Made by a program: the position numbers and the translations under genes
The notes under the pieces: generated by a model
Seen by the model: the letters and a program-made list of their open reading frames with translations, nothing else
What the model was told of the DNA's origin: nothing
Database searches by the model: none
Shown: positions 52,701-62,931 of the stretch, piece by piece
Numbering within the stretch: the stretch's first letter is position 1
Layout: each line of letters begins with the position of its first letter
Assembly: GCA_013397075.1 (NCBI GenBank)
Contig: VWZS01006021.1
Span: 62,001 to 126,000, forward strand
Length of the DNA: 64,000 bases
Direction of reading: 5' to 3'
Source of the DNA: Rhabdornis inornatus
Taxonomy: Eukaryota; Chordata; Aves; Passeriformes; Rhabdornithidae

Positions 52701-55700
52701 ACACTCAAGATGATGATACACCAAAGCCATCCACTGAGTCAATCTGGAACTCATGTTCCCAATCACATGAAAGAAAGGTTCAATTACTAACCTGAAATAA
52801 TTTTCTGTGTCTACTACTAATATAAAAGTATGGCAAAGAAAAGCAGTTTCCATAACAACACAAAAGAAATCTTTTTCTTTGCTTTATCAAAACCATACAT
52901 TAATAGTTTCTTTATTTGCTCAGAAATGTGAGATACTAGTAATAATTTTCTCCACATAGAACTCCAATAGAGTCCTAAGAAAACAATAAAACACACTGCA
53001 AATAGCATCCATGGAAGAGATTCATCTGAAGTGACTGTATGACAAGAGTCAACATAGTCTTTATCAATATAGTTGTATTGACAAAGGTTAGCTCAGCATT
53101 GGGCAGCTTATGTTCCTGGACTCCTTCAGAGAAATATGCTCTCCCAGAACCTGATTTGGGACTGACAAATCATGGCCCTTATTCTGAAATGCTGTTTATC
53201 AGGTCCTGCCATTAGAGAAATCAAGCCTACATTTGTGTTTTGTTTTCTATCAGGCAATCTTAAGCAAAATTCTGTATTGTCTCCACTCACTTTGGTTTGC
53301 ATCGTGATTTCACAGTGCCTGGGTACCTCCTGGATAAAATGAAACTGAAAGATGACCTGTGAGAGTGAATCTGATGCTTTCCATACCCCTTTGTGGATGT
53401 ACAGCCTGAGGATGTGATGACCTATTCCAAAACAACTTCCCTGTAGATGACAGACACGTGATCCTCCTCTTTTGCTCTACAGATTAACTTTTACCCTGCC
53501 ACACTACATACTAATGGAGACATACACACAAGAATCCAGATCAAGCACCTTTCCTTACTCCTCGGGTAGGCTCAGAGCACCAGAATATCCCTACAAATAA
53601 CTGCACCCTCAACACATTTTCAAAGCTACTGACATCTCCTCACTGCCCTTTGCAAAGCTTTGCTCAGTGCCAACACTGTTGAGGCTGATGGTGCAGAAAA
53701 AATCATTCCTCACACTGTGCCATCACGATGCATACAGAATACTTAATTAAAAATATAAATAAAACTTAATTTATACTTTGTTAGACCCATCAGTAGGAGT
53801 AACACATTTCATAGGAATAAGCACTCTTAGTCATGCAGAACTGTAAAATTCCTCCTAGTGTAAAAATAACACAGAACACTTAAGTTTCCATGAATCATTA
53901 ATTCTAATTCTTCCAGTGAAAATACTGAATCCATATTCTTCCTATTAGTTTACATCTTTGAGTGAATCACAATTCAACTGAATTATGCCAGCTGTCACTT
54001 TAAAACAATCCTAGCCTCATAGTCCTCCATAAATGTTCTGCTAAGCATAGCTGCCAATTGAATATTGAACTGGACAGGAATAGATGAGGCAAAATAAAAT
54101 TTATTTACTAAAATCACTACTAAGAAATTTAGGATTAAAAATACTGTGATGTATACTAACCCTATTGCATTCAAAATGAAAATACAACCCATAAATAAAG
54201 GTAAAATTATTTACTTTAACGCTTCTATCACAGTAATTTCCCCAAAAGTAACATATCTATAGGCATAGTTCCTCATAATTTCCTCAGCAAAAAACTTTAA
54301 TCACATCTCAAAGAATTAAAAACCATTAAAATCACTTAAGCACTTTGTTGCTTGCCTTTGGTCACACGATAGTTCAAGATGCCAAGTATTTTGCATTTTC
54401 TGCCTTCACCTGCTTTCTTTCCTTGCTTTAAGACACATGTAAGTAAAAATAGACATTTTCAGGTAGATCACCCACCTTTCAATATCATCATGTTGATATG
54501 AGTAGATTATGAGTATCAGGCAGGCAACAGATCCTCTCACCTTACAAATTTTTAAACAATGTATAAAAAGACCTTGAGGATAAAGTGCTTTATACAAAAT
54601 AAAATTAATACTGTTCTAGTATGGTAGTATCCCCTATTTGGTCCAATATGTAGCAAATCAAGAAGGTGGCAGCAGTATGATCTAGATCTGAGACAACTAC
54701 TAGGAATATATTTGAAATGTACAATGAAATCAGCCAGTTACTTACACTCTCCTCTCAGACAGGGATGAGACAGTTTCATCAGTGCTGCTGCACAGCAAGA
54801 TTGGTAATATTCATCAAGGGGAAAACCTTGCCATTTTCTACAGATTATAATCACAATTTATACAGGATATTGAGAACATTCCTTCACAGAGAAATAGTCT
54901 GTGCTCTCTCAGAACAGGCTATGCCTATATTGTTCCAGTTTTCCCTATAAAGAAAGCATATTATCTGAAACTCTATACAGCTTGTATTCAGTTGGAGCAA
55001 CGAATATCAAACCAACACACATTAATGTGTAATAGCCCTTAGTATCTTTACTAGCACCAGTACATTTCTTTATTTTCCATGTAAATTATGGTAAAATAAT
55101 CCAACACTGAAAGTTGTTCTGAAGTTGAGGCAGAACCATGGTTTCTAGCTATGATTCAGAAACTGTACTATGATCTTATTTCTGGAATAGGAGGAAAACA
55201 CTCCTACTGCTATTCCTCCTACTGGCCCCCCCTGCTTTTATTGGTCACATCTACTCAGCTGCAAAAGGAACAGCAACTCTGGTTTAGCTCCACTGGTTCT
55301 GGAAGAAAAAGAAAAGGTACTTTCTGATTTTATCTCATTACATTGCGAAGTAGAAGTGGCCACACTCTATATGGCAGGAATTCCACATAGGAAAGTTGCA
55401 TTGACTGCTCTGCTTGGTTACTGTTTAGTTTCAACAAGTAAAACAATAGCATTATGTACGAAGAAATGTTTTTATGACAAGCAAAAGCAAAATCTTCATG
55501 AATATTTAGTTAAGACAAAGACTTTAAGCTCTATCTTTCTATTTTGTTATATCTATGTATTTAAAGATCCTGTATTCTTCACTTACTCTAATTAGTGTGT
55601 TTTTTGAGTAAGCAACATAATTTACAAAGCCTCTACAACTGAAAAATACTATAGACAGTTCTGTGCTCAATTACTTTCTTAATTATTTGGGGTTTTTTTT

Positions 55701-56059
55701 GAAAACATGTGTGTATGTATGTGCATACAGTTAGTTTCAACTTGTGGCTTTTGGCAAGAAGGATTAGTTTTCCTGATTTCTACTACCACATTCATGGTAA
55801 TTAGGTTTATCTTAGAACCATAATGGTTCAAAGCTTTTCCTTAAGCAACCTGTGTTTCTTCCCAGAGGAGGATGTAAATGTTACCTACAGATCAAAACAG
55901 TCAGTTAATATTCAGTAAAGTCACCCATCCCAGTTCATTGCATGAAGAACAGATCCATAAAAACTATCAGACCATTTTATTGACTGGCTGGAACAACAAA
56001 CTTTAGAAAATATGGGGCCATGCAACACTACTGATTTTTAAGCAGGAAGAAGGTAAATG

Positions 56060-56086
56060 GTGGGGCAGCCCCACAGCTGGGGCAGC
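56060..56086. repeat. GC-rich hairpin and GGGGCAGC direct repeat
   Basis: GTGGGGC and GCCCCAC (56060-56074) form a perfect inverted repeat with a single base between the arms. GGGGCAGC occurs at 56062-56069 and again at 56079-56086. This is an unusually GC-rich spot in AT-rich surroundings. Confidence 0.7.
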
Positions 56087-57078
56087 TCTCTGCCCAATTC
56101 CAGCTAAAACTCAGAAGTTACCCACAAAACAAGTATATTTTCAGAGTGGGTCTGTGTGGCATAGGTGTGGATTGTGGTTAAAACACTGTCTTTATGCACT
56201 CTGATGGCCACAAATTACAATTCTCTGGCACAACAGAATTATACAAAAAAAAAAAAACCCTGACCCTCGTGCAAACAAAATTATTTCTCTAGCTACCCAA
56301 GGCACATTAAATACTTCACAGTTTTAACACATTTTAACTGAACACTTCGACAATGTTCTTAATTTCCTGTCAGACTGAATTAATTCTGTTCCATTTTTGG
56401 AGCCCAAGTGCCACATTCTCACCAACATAATAAAATTATTAAACTTATTGTCAGTATAGCTGAACTGATAAACAAATGTTCATATTCTTCATTCTAGAAA
56501 CAATTCTTCCAGATTAAAATTATTGTAAGTTTATTTGCCATAGCATGTTTTAATGAATAAAATTTTCAAATACTTCACCTTCAATAGCTGTGTACAGAGA
56601 AATTAATTTTTTGATTACTGTTAGAATAACACTGTATTACCAGGTCTGTATTTGAGCAGAAAAGCTCTAAGTTTGTTCTCACCAAACAGCCAATAAAAAT
56701 CCGTATCACAGAATAATAAAATAATAGTAAATAACACTAACTTATAATGTGACACCCACATTATTCATTTTTCATTTATTTCTGAATAAAACAGCCTGTA
56801 AGCATATTTCTCACACTACTCCTCTGAAATTCCTAAATTCCAAAGTTATATAAAACCCAGTTACACAGCTATAAATATTTCCAAGGTATTTGCAATGCAA
56901 ATCACTTTATTATTGTCTCCTGCCTTTGACACTGCCCATATTTTGTAAAGACACATTTTTTTTGGCTACACAGTAAAGCACTGGTCCAGCATTACTATTT
57001 TCTGCCCCTGTTAACATGTCAGAAACCTTTAAAAACTACTCCACTGTCAGCCACTGTTATTTATATTCTCTAACACAG

Positions 57079-57210
57079 GTTTCAAAGCATCTGAAGGCCA
57101 CAGCAACCTACATGATGTGCACCACAACTTCTGCCACACCAACCCAGTTACTCAGTGCACTCCTGATGTAGCTGGCCTTTCAGTGATGCTCACCATCATT
57201 CCTGGGGCAG
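57079..57210 (+). other. Exon-like segment, 132 bp, symmetric phase
   Basis: CTCTAACACAG precedes and GGGGCAG|GTTACC follows a 132-base segment with one fully open frame (FKASEGHSNLHDVHHN onward). Its length and phase would make it a symmetric phase 1-1 exon. The donor is weak at positions +3 and +5, and I do not recognise the peptide. Confidence 0.15.
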
Positions 57211-60200
57211 GTTACCAACTGGCCTGAACTTGCAGCTTTCACAAAGATCATGCATCTAGAACTTCTACATGATGTTTCTGAAAAAAAATGATCGTGCCTG
57301 TGCCATAAATAAGAACAGGAAAATCTTTATTTAAGCAAAACTAAGGGAGAAATCTCACGCCTGGCAGAGGGTTGCTGGAAGGAGCTGCCCACATTCTCAG
57401 CCAGCTGAAGTTCAAGGTAAAATCAGATTCCACAGTTCTCCCATGGATGAGGTGACACAGTTCTGAAAGTATACACAATTTTTTGGCTCTCTTCTGCATG
57501 TATATGTGACATATTTTCTACTTGTGCAATTAAGTCTGCCTAGAGTAGGAACAGAGTCATCCAATTTTACAAGAATTTTGCTGTGGTATGAGTGGTGAGA
57601 TAAAAGGTGACTAATAACCCATCTCCATCACCTGGAATATATATATTTTATAGCACTAGGTTATTTCTCCAAAGAAACTTAAAAGCTGTTTTCTTTGATA
57701 CTAAATTATATTGCACTGAAATATGTGGAGCAATAAAATAGTTGAAAAGTTATGGCCTACTAACCAAGCCTAGCATGGCATACCTACTAACTGTATGCTA
57801 ATAAGTAGACTTACAAATTCAAACAAGATACTTTGTTTTATTGAAGTGGCTTTTTGTTTCATTTACTGTTTTTATAGAAGATACATGAAAGAAAACATCA
57901 AACAGTATAAAAAAGAAGTTCTGGGTAGGTATACAAATAATTTAACTTACTAATATAGATATTATTAGGACAACTAATGAGTACATCTAGAGTTTCTTTT
58001 AGAATCTGGAGGGGGGGTTTCCACAGAGCTCAATGCACATTGTGAACCAGAAGGTAACATTTTTATTTGCATTCTGTTAATTCACTGTCTCTTAGTAACT
58101 TTTAGTTGCTAAGAAGTAACAGCCAGCATAAATCAGTATCATGGTGATAGATATGTTTTACGTATATAAATGTTTCCCAGTTTCCCAGTAACCCAGTTTC
58201 ACACCTTTGATCAGAAAAGCACTTTTACAGTACTTCATAGTATATTTACAATTTTATGCCACATGAATATTATAGGATTTCTCTGCAGGTTTGGTAACAA
58301 GATAATTTTATTTCTTTATGGACCTTCTGATTGTCAGATAACTTTAAAAAATTGCTTTAATCTCCTCAGTTTTCAGAAAAGACCAACCCTCACTTTGCTA
58401 CTTCTTAGCAAAAAGGAGTACACTCTAGCTGTCTTAGGAGTTCATTTATAAAACACAAATCTCATCTGACTATAAAATGGGCTAGTATTGCTTCCAAGTC
58501 TTTAAAAGTTTGTGGTTAACATTTATGGAAACTGTTACTACATTGTGCTGATTTCAAAGCTAAAGATCCAGCTGGAACCATGCATGTACTGCAGCAATTT
58601 GAGGTTTTTTTTCTTTCTCTCTCTACTGCACATGCCTAGTTCCTAAGCTGGAACCTATTGGCAACTCCTTTTACTTTCCATTTAGGCCTGTGCTTAACTC
58701 TGGGCTTTAGATGTGTGCTTAGCTTAATAACCGAAATTTGTAAGAGCTAGAAATACTGTTCATAGATACTGAAAGAGAAAAATAGCCTTTTAGAACTTGA
58801 ATTCTGTTGAAATAAACATCATGTACAATGCGAAGATATGTTGAATGTTCAGAAGTTGTGCATGTTAGTATTCACAGGTGTTACTCTTTACAACCAATTC
58901 AGGGAAACAAAAAAAATTTATTGGATATGACAAAGACCAGCATAAAGTTAAGTTGCTTTTAAATGACCAAATCAGTATTAAAAAACTTTCAACTTTCAAG
59001 CAAAATCTGAAATTTTGAAATTAAGTTCCTTTGCGCTATAGTTTCATAAAAAGAAGAGCAACCCTCAAGGCCGCAGTAAAAACAGATTGAATAAAAATAT
59101 TTTTTCAGTGAATTAATGCTTCCAGTATCACAACCAGTAATTAAGTTAAAATTATCTCCTTTCTAATCCAAACTTTTCCACCTGTATCATTATTATATGC
59201 AAATAACCATAAAATACAGCAAAATACATGACCAAGCAGAGAGCAAGGCAATCTTATTACTTTAATTTTCCTGTTTACAATGTTCATGAAAGATGCTCAC
59301 TGTGGGACTCCTGGGAAACTAATTTATCCACCTCACATAGGAGAAATCTTTTTATCAAGTTTGATAAAATAAAGAAAAATATAGAAAATAAAAGCAAAAG
59401 TAAAGAAAATCACTGCTTTCTGTTATATAGCTGCAGAAGTCTGTCAAGTCTGGCACACAAAAATTGAGATGAAACGTAGTGATATTGAAATACAAAGCAC
59501 TAAATTTTGGTGCTGCCCTGGTTATTATAAAGCTAAACCTTGTTCATAACATCATTACAACTCCTTCCTTTCAGAAAATACATAATTTCTTTATATAAGC
59601 TCCTCTCATATATATATTTTTCTATTTTAATTGCTTTAATAAAGTATAGTCTAAGGATCAAAGCTTAATCTTCTTTGAATTATAGCAGGTGGTTCAGGAA
59701 ATACACTGTACTAAACCATGTTTTTAACATCTGCAGAGTTTCAGGACAAATTTTTTGAGCAGAACCATGCTATTAGGAACATCATAGCTTCTAGATAGTC
59801 ACAGACATTGATGCAATTAGGGATAGACATTGGAGCATCAAGAATCTTCAGATACTTAGTCTGTCAAACCCTAACTCTGATTATCCCTAGCCCAGGTGCT
59901 CAGCTAGATGCATCCCTGTATGGCCAGTCTGATTCCTTGGCCACTAGAATCCAACTTGGTTTTATTGCCTGAGAACATCAGTGAAATGCTGATAATAAAG
60001 TTACAACTTGCACATCTGCTTTTGGCTTCTTTTGGTACCATTTCCATTGCTGAAAGAATTATTATGTTGCTTTATTGAATCAATGCACAATTAACTCAAC
60101 TGTTTAATTGTTACATCAATGTACAATGAAATCAGTAGCTTAATCACTCATTGCCCTCCATCAATCTGTGTTCAGGCCCTCATCTCACAGTTTTTGTATC

Positions 60201-60719
60201 TCAGTTTTGAACATGCTAGACATTGCTTTTGCTAAGATTATTTTCACATATTTAGGTTAAATACCAGTGTACATATTTCAAATTAAGAACCATTAACCCA
60301 TCCCAAAACTTTAAAGGCTATTTAAACAAAAGATATTCTCTGTCTCAAAGAGATTCAATGTAACATATAGAAACACTAGGCAAAAAGGCAAAAGGGGAAA
60401 GTAACTCTAAAACAGATCGAAATAAGTAATAAGAATCCTATGAAGTCCTTCTCAGCAGTTATTACATTTGTAAGCAAAGACTGAAGTAACTCAAGAGGGA
60501 AAGAAAAGGTAGCGCAAACATGGCGGTCAAAAGCTAGGAGACAAGGAACAATGAAGCCAAGGCAAGAACTGGAAAGCTGCTTCACATCACTTTATACTGC
60601 ACATATATAAATAAATAAACGGGGAACAGATTGAAAAAGGACATCAAAGGACAATATAGGCTGTTTTTAGTAGTTTTTTGGTTTTTTTCTGTTTTTTTAA
60701 ATTTTATTTTAATTTTCAG

Positions 60720-60828
60720 GGATTATTTTTGCACGGACAACACCAAGCTGTTCCAGAACACAAACACATACTGTCCAGAATTAACAGCTTTACATTCCAA
60801 GGTCATTGAACTCTGCGTTGTTCGTTAA
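60720..60828 (+). other. Exon-like segment behind a poly-T acceptor
   Basis: About 50 bases of T-rich sequence end in AATTTTCAG, followed by an open frame reading DYFCTDNTKLFQNTNTYC and closing at TAA (60826-60828). Codon use in the first half is unusually GC-ending (ACG GAC AAC ACC AAG CTG TTC CAG) for this AT-rich region. The other two frames are also open for some distance, which weakens the case. No donor or known homologue. Confidence 0.15.
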
Positions 60829-61114
60829 AGTATCCAGGATGCAACAGGAAATTTAGTCCTACTTTCCGTTTATTTAGTGACCTCTTAGCTCAAAAATCTG
60901 CAGAAGAAATAATTTTGAAAAGAGAACTTTTTGTATGTGAAATAATATCCACAGTAATCACAGGGATTGCTAGTAACAATAATACATATTGTCAAAAATG
61001 TATATATTTTAGCACTTTCATAAAGTATCACAAAATAAGATATTCAGTTTGGTATCACAACCAAGCATCCTTATTTTTGTGACTTTTTCAACTCAACATA
61101 CTCAGAAAGAATAC

Positions 61115-61287
61115 CTGATGTCAGGAACTGTGTTTAAGAGCATAGCTACAGGAGGCTGTACAGAATATTTAGATGTCAGTGTGTGAAAAAAGTAGTCATG
61201 CTGTAGAGGAACAGGCCTGGGGCACTCCTGTCTCTGAATCACTGCCAGGATCAGCAGATCGTCACTGTTAGGAGGATGCCATTCTTT
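61115..61287 (-). other. Candidate second exon of the minus-strand gene
   Basis: On the minus strand, GCTGTGCAG is followed by 57 open codons beginning KEWHPPNSDDLL and ending NTVPDI, then CAG|GTATTC, a fair donor. Entry is in phase 0, which matches the exit phase of the exon at 62447-62527, and the segment is more GC-rich than its flanks. The weak point is the acceptor, which lacks a pyrimidine tract. A much better acceptor (TTGCCCTTCTTACAG, exon start 61318) lies 31 bases upstream, but from it all three frames meet stops: frame 0 after 16 codons, the other two within about six. The segment may be a coding exon, an untranslated exon or chance. I do not recognise the peptide. Confidence 0.2.
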
Positions 61288-62446
61288 CTGCACAGCCCTC
61301 AACTATTATTTGACACCACTGTAAGAAGGGCAAGACAGTACAATTAAAAACAATGGATTTAAAAGGAGACAAGAATGAAATGCAATTTTGACCTAAAGAC
61401 TGCTGAACCTGGATTTTGCAATAGAAGTTTGCCACTCATTTTATAATCAACTTTTATGATCATATTTGCTTCATATTGCTTGTTCTGGTTATATACACAG
61501 GGTTTATTACATATTAAAGAATCCCTCTATAGTACCATAAGTAATGAAAAAGACAAATCTGCTAGGCAAACAGGAGCAAGAAGGATATTTAAATCCTAAC
61601 TGTATCAGAGGCTGCATTGAAAAAGCTGTTGCCACTTTAAGCTAGTGGAATGTTTGATTTGCCTTGCAGGGCCAAAATGCTCTAAGGACCATCTGGGGCA
61701 GGGGTGTGTGTGAGGGTTTTTTTTATTCTTGTTTAATCTTAATGTAGGAGTACATAGTTTTTCGGAGCCAAGGTATGGAAGATTATTTATAATGAAATTC
61801 TACTTGAAGATAGTTGTAATATATTGGTTTGCAATTAAGATACAGAGCATATGATACATTTTACTTTTAGCTAAGCACACAAGCTTATTTACCTGGATGA
61901 GGCAAAACTTGGCTTAAAATTGAGAACCTTAATAATCCGACCAATAGATTATGCTGTTCTGTCAATTGCATATGTAACACTATTCCCAGGAATCAAATTA
62001 AGCATCAGCTAGCATGAAATTACATTCAGGATTAATATTAAAAAATCCAGACAGGTACAATATACAAAGTTTTTAACATATATTTTGTATAACATGAGTT
62101 TGGAATTTCTGGTAATTTCAACAGAGTGCTTATCTGAACTAATCAGAAAAGACAGTGTGGGTCCATGTAAGGAACTATAAATCTAATTAATTGCAAGATG
62201 ATGCTATCATTGGAAAACACAAACAATAACAAAATCATAATGAATGTAATTTTGTGTTAGTAGAGGAGCAATTACATGCTGATTTTTTTAAGGCAGCAAA
62301 CTTACTGTGATGATATTGATTTCTTACATTTTTTCTCCTACCTATACAGAACTAATGAATACATAAGCTTCTTAACATATTAGCTACTCTTACTCAAAGT
62401 TTACCTATTGTTTAAAATCCTTTCAGTTTTATTGAAGTTCACTTAC

Positions 62447-62527
62447 CTGAAAAGTATAAAACCGGGTCCCATTAGGAGGATGCACTTTAGGAGAGGCAGA
62501 GACAGTGTTCATATCCGAGAATATCAT
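62447..62527 (-). CDS. Putative first coding exon, 27 codons, gene not recognised
   Basis: Read on the minus strand, an in-frame TGA two codons upstream is followed by ATG at 62527-62525 and a second in-frame ATG at 62512-62510. The 27 codons run without a stop and end at CAG|GTAAGTGAAC, a near-perfect vertebrate splice donor (GT at plus 62446-62445), in phase 0. The peptide starts MIFSDMNTVSASPK and ends NGTRFYTFQ. It has no signal peptide or membrane segment, so it would be a hydrophilic N-terminus. Both ATGs have G at -3, so either could start translation. The exon sits directly downstream of a TATA-type promoter. I cannot name the gene: the peptide matches no family I know. The promoter, leader, ATG and donor are all in the right order, which makes chance less likely than for any other open frame here. 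Confidence 0.55.
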
Positions 62528-62579
62528 TTCTGGTCACACACAATACAATCCACAGAGAGCTACAGATGCAGAGCACAGT
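62528..62579 (-). other. Predicted 5' leader (5' UTR) of the 62.4 kb exon
   Basis: These 52 nt lie between the predicted start site and the first ATG on the minus strand. The leader contains no upstream ATG and has an in-frame TGA six bases before the coding start, so the downstream ATG would be the first one met by a scanning ribosome. The exact start is inferred from TATA spacing only. Confidence 0.45.
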
Positions 62580-62581
62580 GC
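62576..62581 (-). promoter_or_regulatory. Predicted initiator / transcription start
   Basis: On the minus strand the sequence GCACTG places a CA dinucleotide with A at 62579. That is 28 bases downstream of the first T of the TATA box, within the usual 28-32 base spacing. The match to the initiator consensus is only partial. Confidence 0.4.
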
Positions 62582-62600
62582 TAAGCTCGGAGACAAATCC

Positions 62601-62607
62601 TTTTATA
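62601..62607 (-). promoter_or_regulatory. TATA box
   Basis: TATAAAA in the context TGTATAAAAGG on the minus strand is a full match to the core TATA element. It lies upstream of a leader, ATG and splice donor in the same orientation. There is no CpG island here, which fits a tissue-restricted TATA promoter rather than a housekeeping one. Confidence 0.55.
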
Positions 62608-62621
62608 CATTTAGGAAGGCA

Positions 62622-62626
62622 ATTGG
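62622..62626 (-). promoter_or_regulatory. CCAAT box
   Basis: CCAAT on the minus strand, about 45 bases upstream of the predicted start and 15 bases upstream of the TATA box. This is somewhat closer to the start than the usual -60 to -100. The pentamer is common by chance; the position relative to the TATA box is the only support. Confidence 0.3.
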
Positions 62627-62711
62627 ACAAAATTCCGTCTGCCCCATCCGTTCAGATGGACAGTGACAGTGCTTTGAATTCCTCACTCCTGGGTCTGTGA
62701 GCTAAACTGTA

Positions 62712-62731
62712 AGGTCATTGCTCCCTGACCT
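62712..62731. promoter_or_regulatory. Inverted nuclear-receptor half-sites, 8-base spacer
   Basis: AGGTCA at 62712-62717 and TGACCT at 62726-62731 are two perfect consensus half-sites in inverted orientation, separated by 8 bases. They lie about 130-150 bp upstream of the predicted start at 62579. AGGTCA is the core half-site of many nuclear receptors. An 8-base spacer is not a canonical dimer spacing, so monomer binding or coincidence are both possible. Confidence 0.3.
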
Positions 62732-62907
62732 CTAGCTCAGCTAGTCTGTTGTAATATGCACGATGTACAAAAATTAGAAATGCCAAAGAAAAGAGAGCCA
62801 GAATCTACAGTACATGGAGCTTGTGCAGAATCTGGCAATGCTTTGGACCTGCCCATCTGTTCTCAGTGATAATCACCTCCCTCCACCACAGCCTTGCAAA
62901 GTGATTA

Positions 62908-62928
62908 TGCTAAGCATCCCAGTTAACC
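62908..62928. promoter_or_regulatory. Possible distal promoter motifs (TGCTAAGCA and GTTAACC)
   Basis: TGCTAAGCA at 62908-62916 is a near-palindrome resembling the outer parts of a Maf recognition element. GTTAACC at 62922-62928 resembles an HNF1 half-site. They lie about 330-350 bp upstream of the predicted start at 62579. These are pattern matches only. Confidence 0.15.
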
Positions 62929-62931
62929 AAT

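Larger units (their letters stand above)
52791..61114. other. Non-coding stretch between CR1 and the candidate gene
   Basis: Unique sequence, likely intron or flank of the minus-strand gene at 62.4 kb if that gene is real. It contains two weak plus-strand exon-like segments (57079, 60720) and a GC-rich hairpin (56060), listed separately. No mobile element recognised. Confidence 0.5.

Noticed and set aside
61690..61720. Possible G-quadruplex (GGGG, GGGG, GGG)
   Set aside because: Only three G-runs with a long last loop; a stable intramolecular quadruplex needs four.
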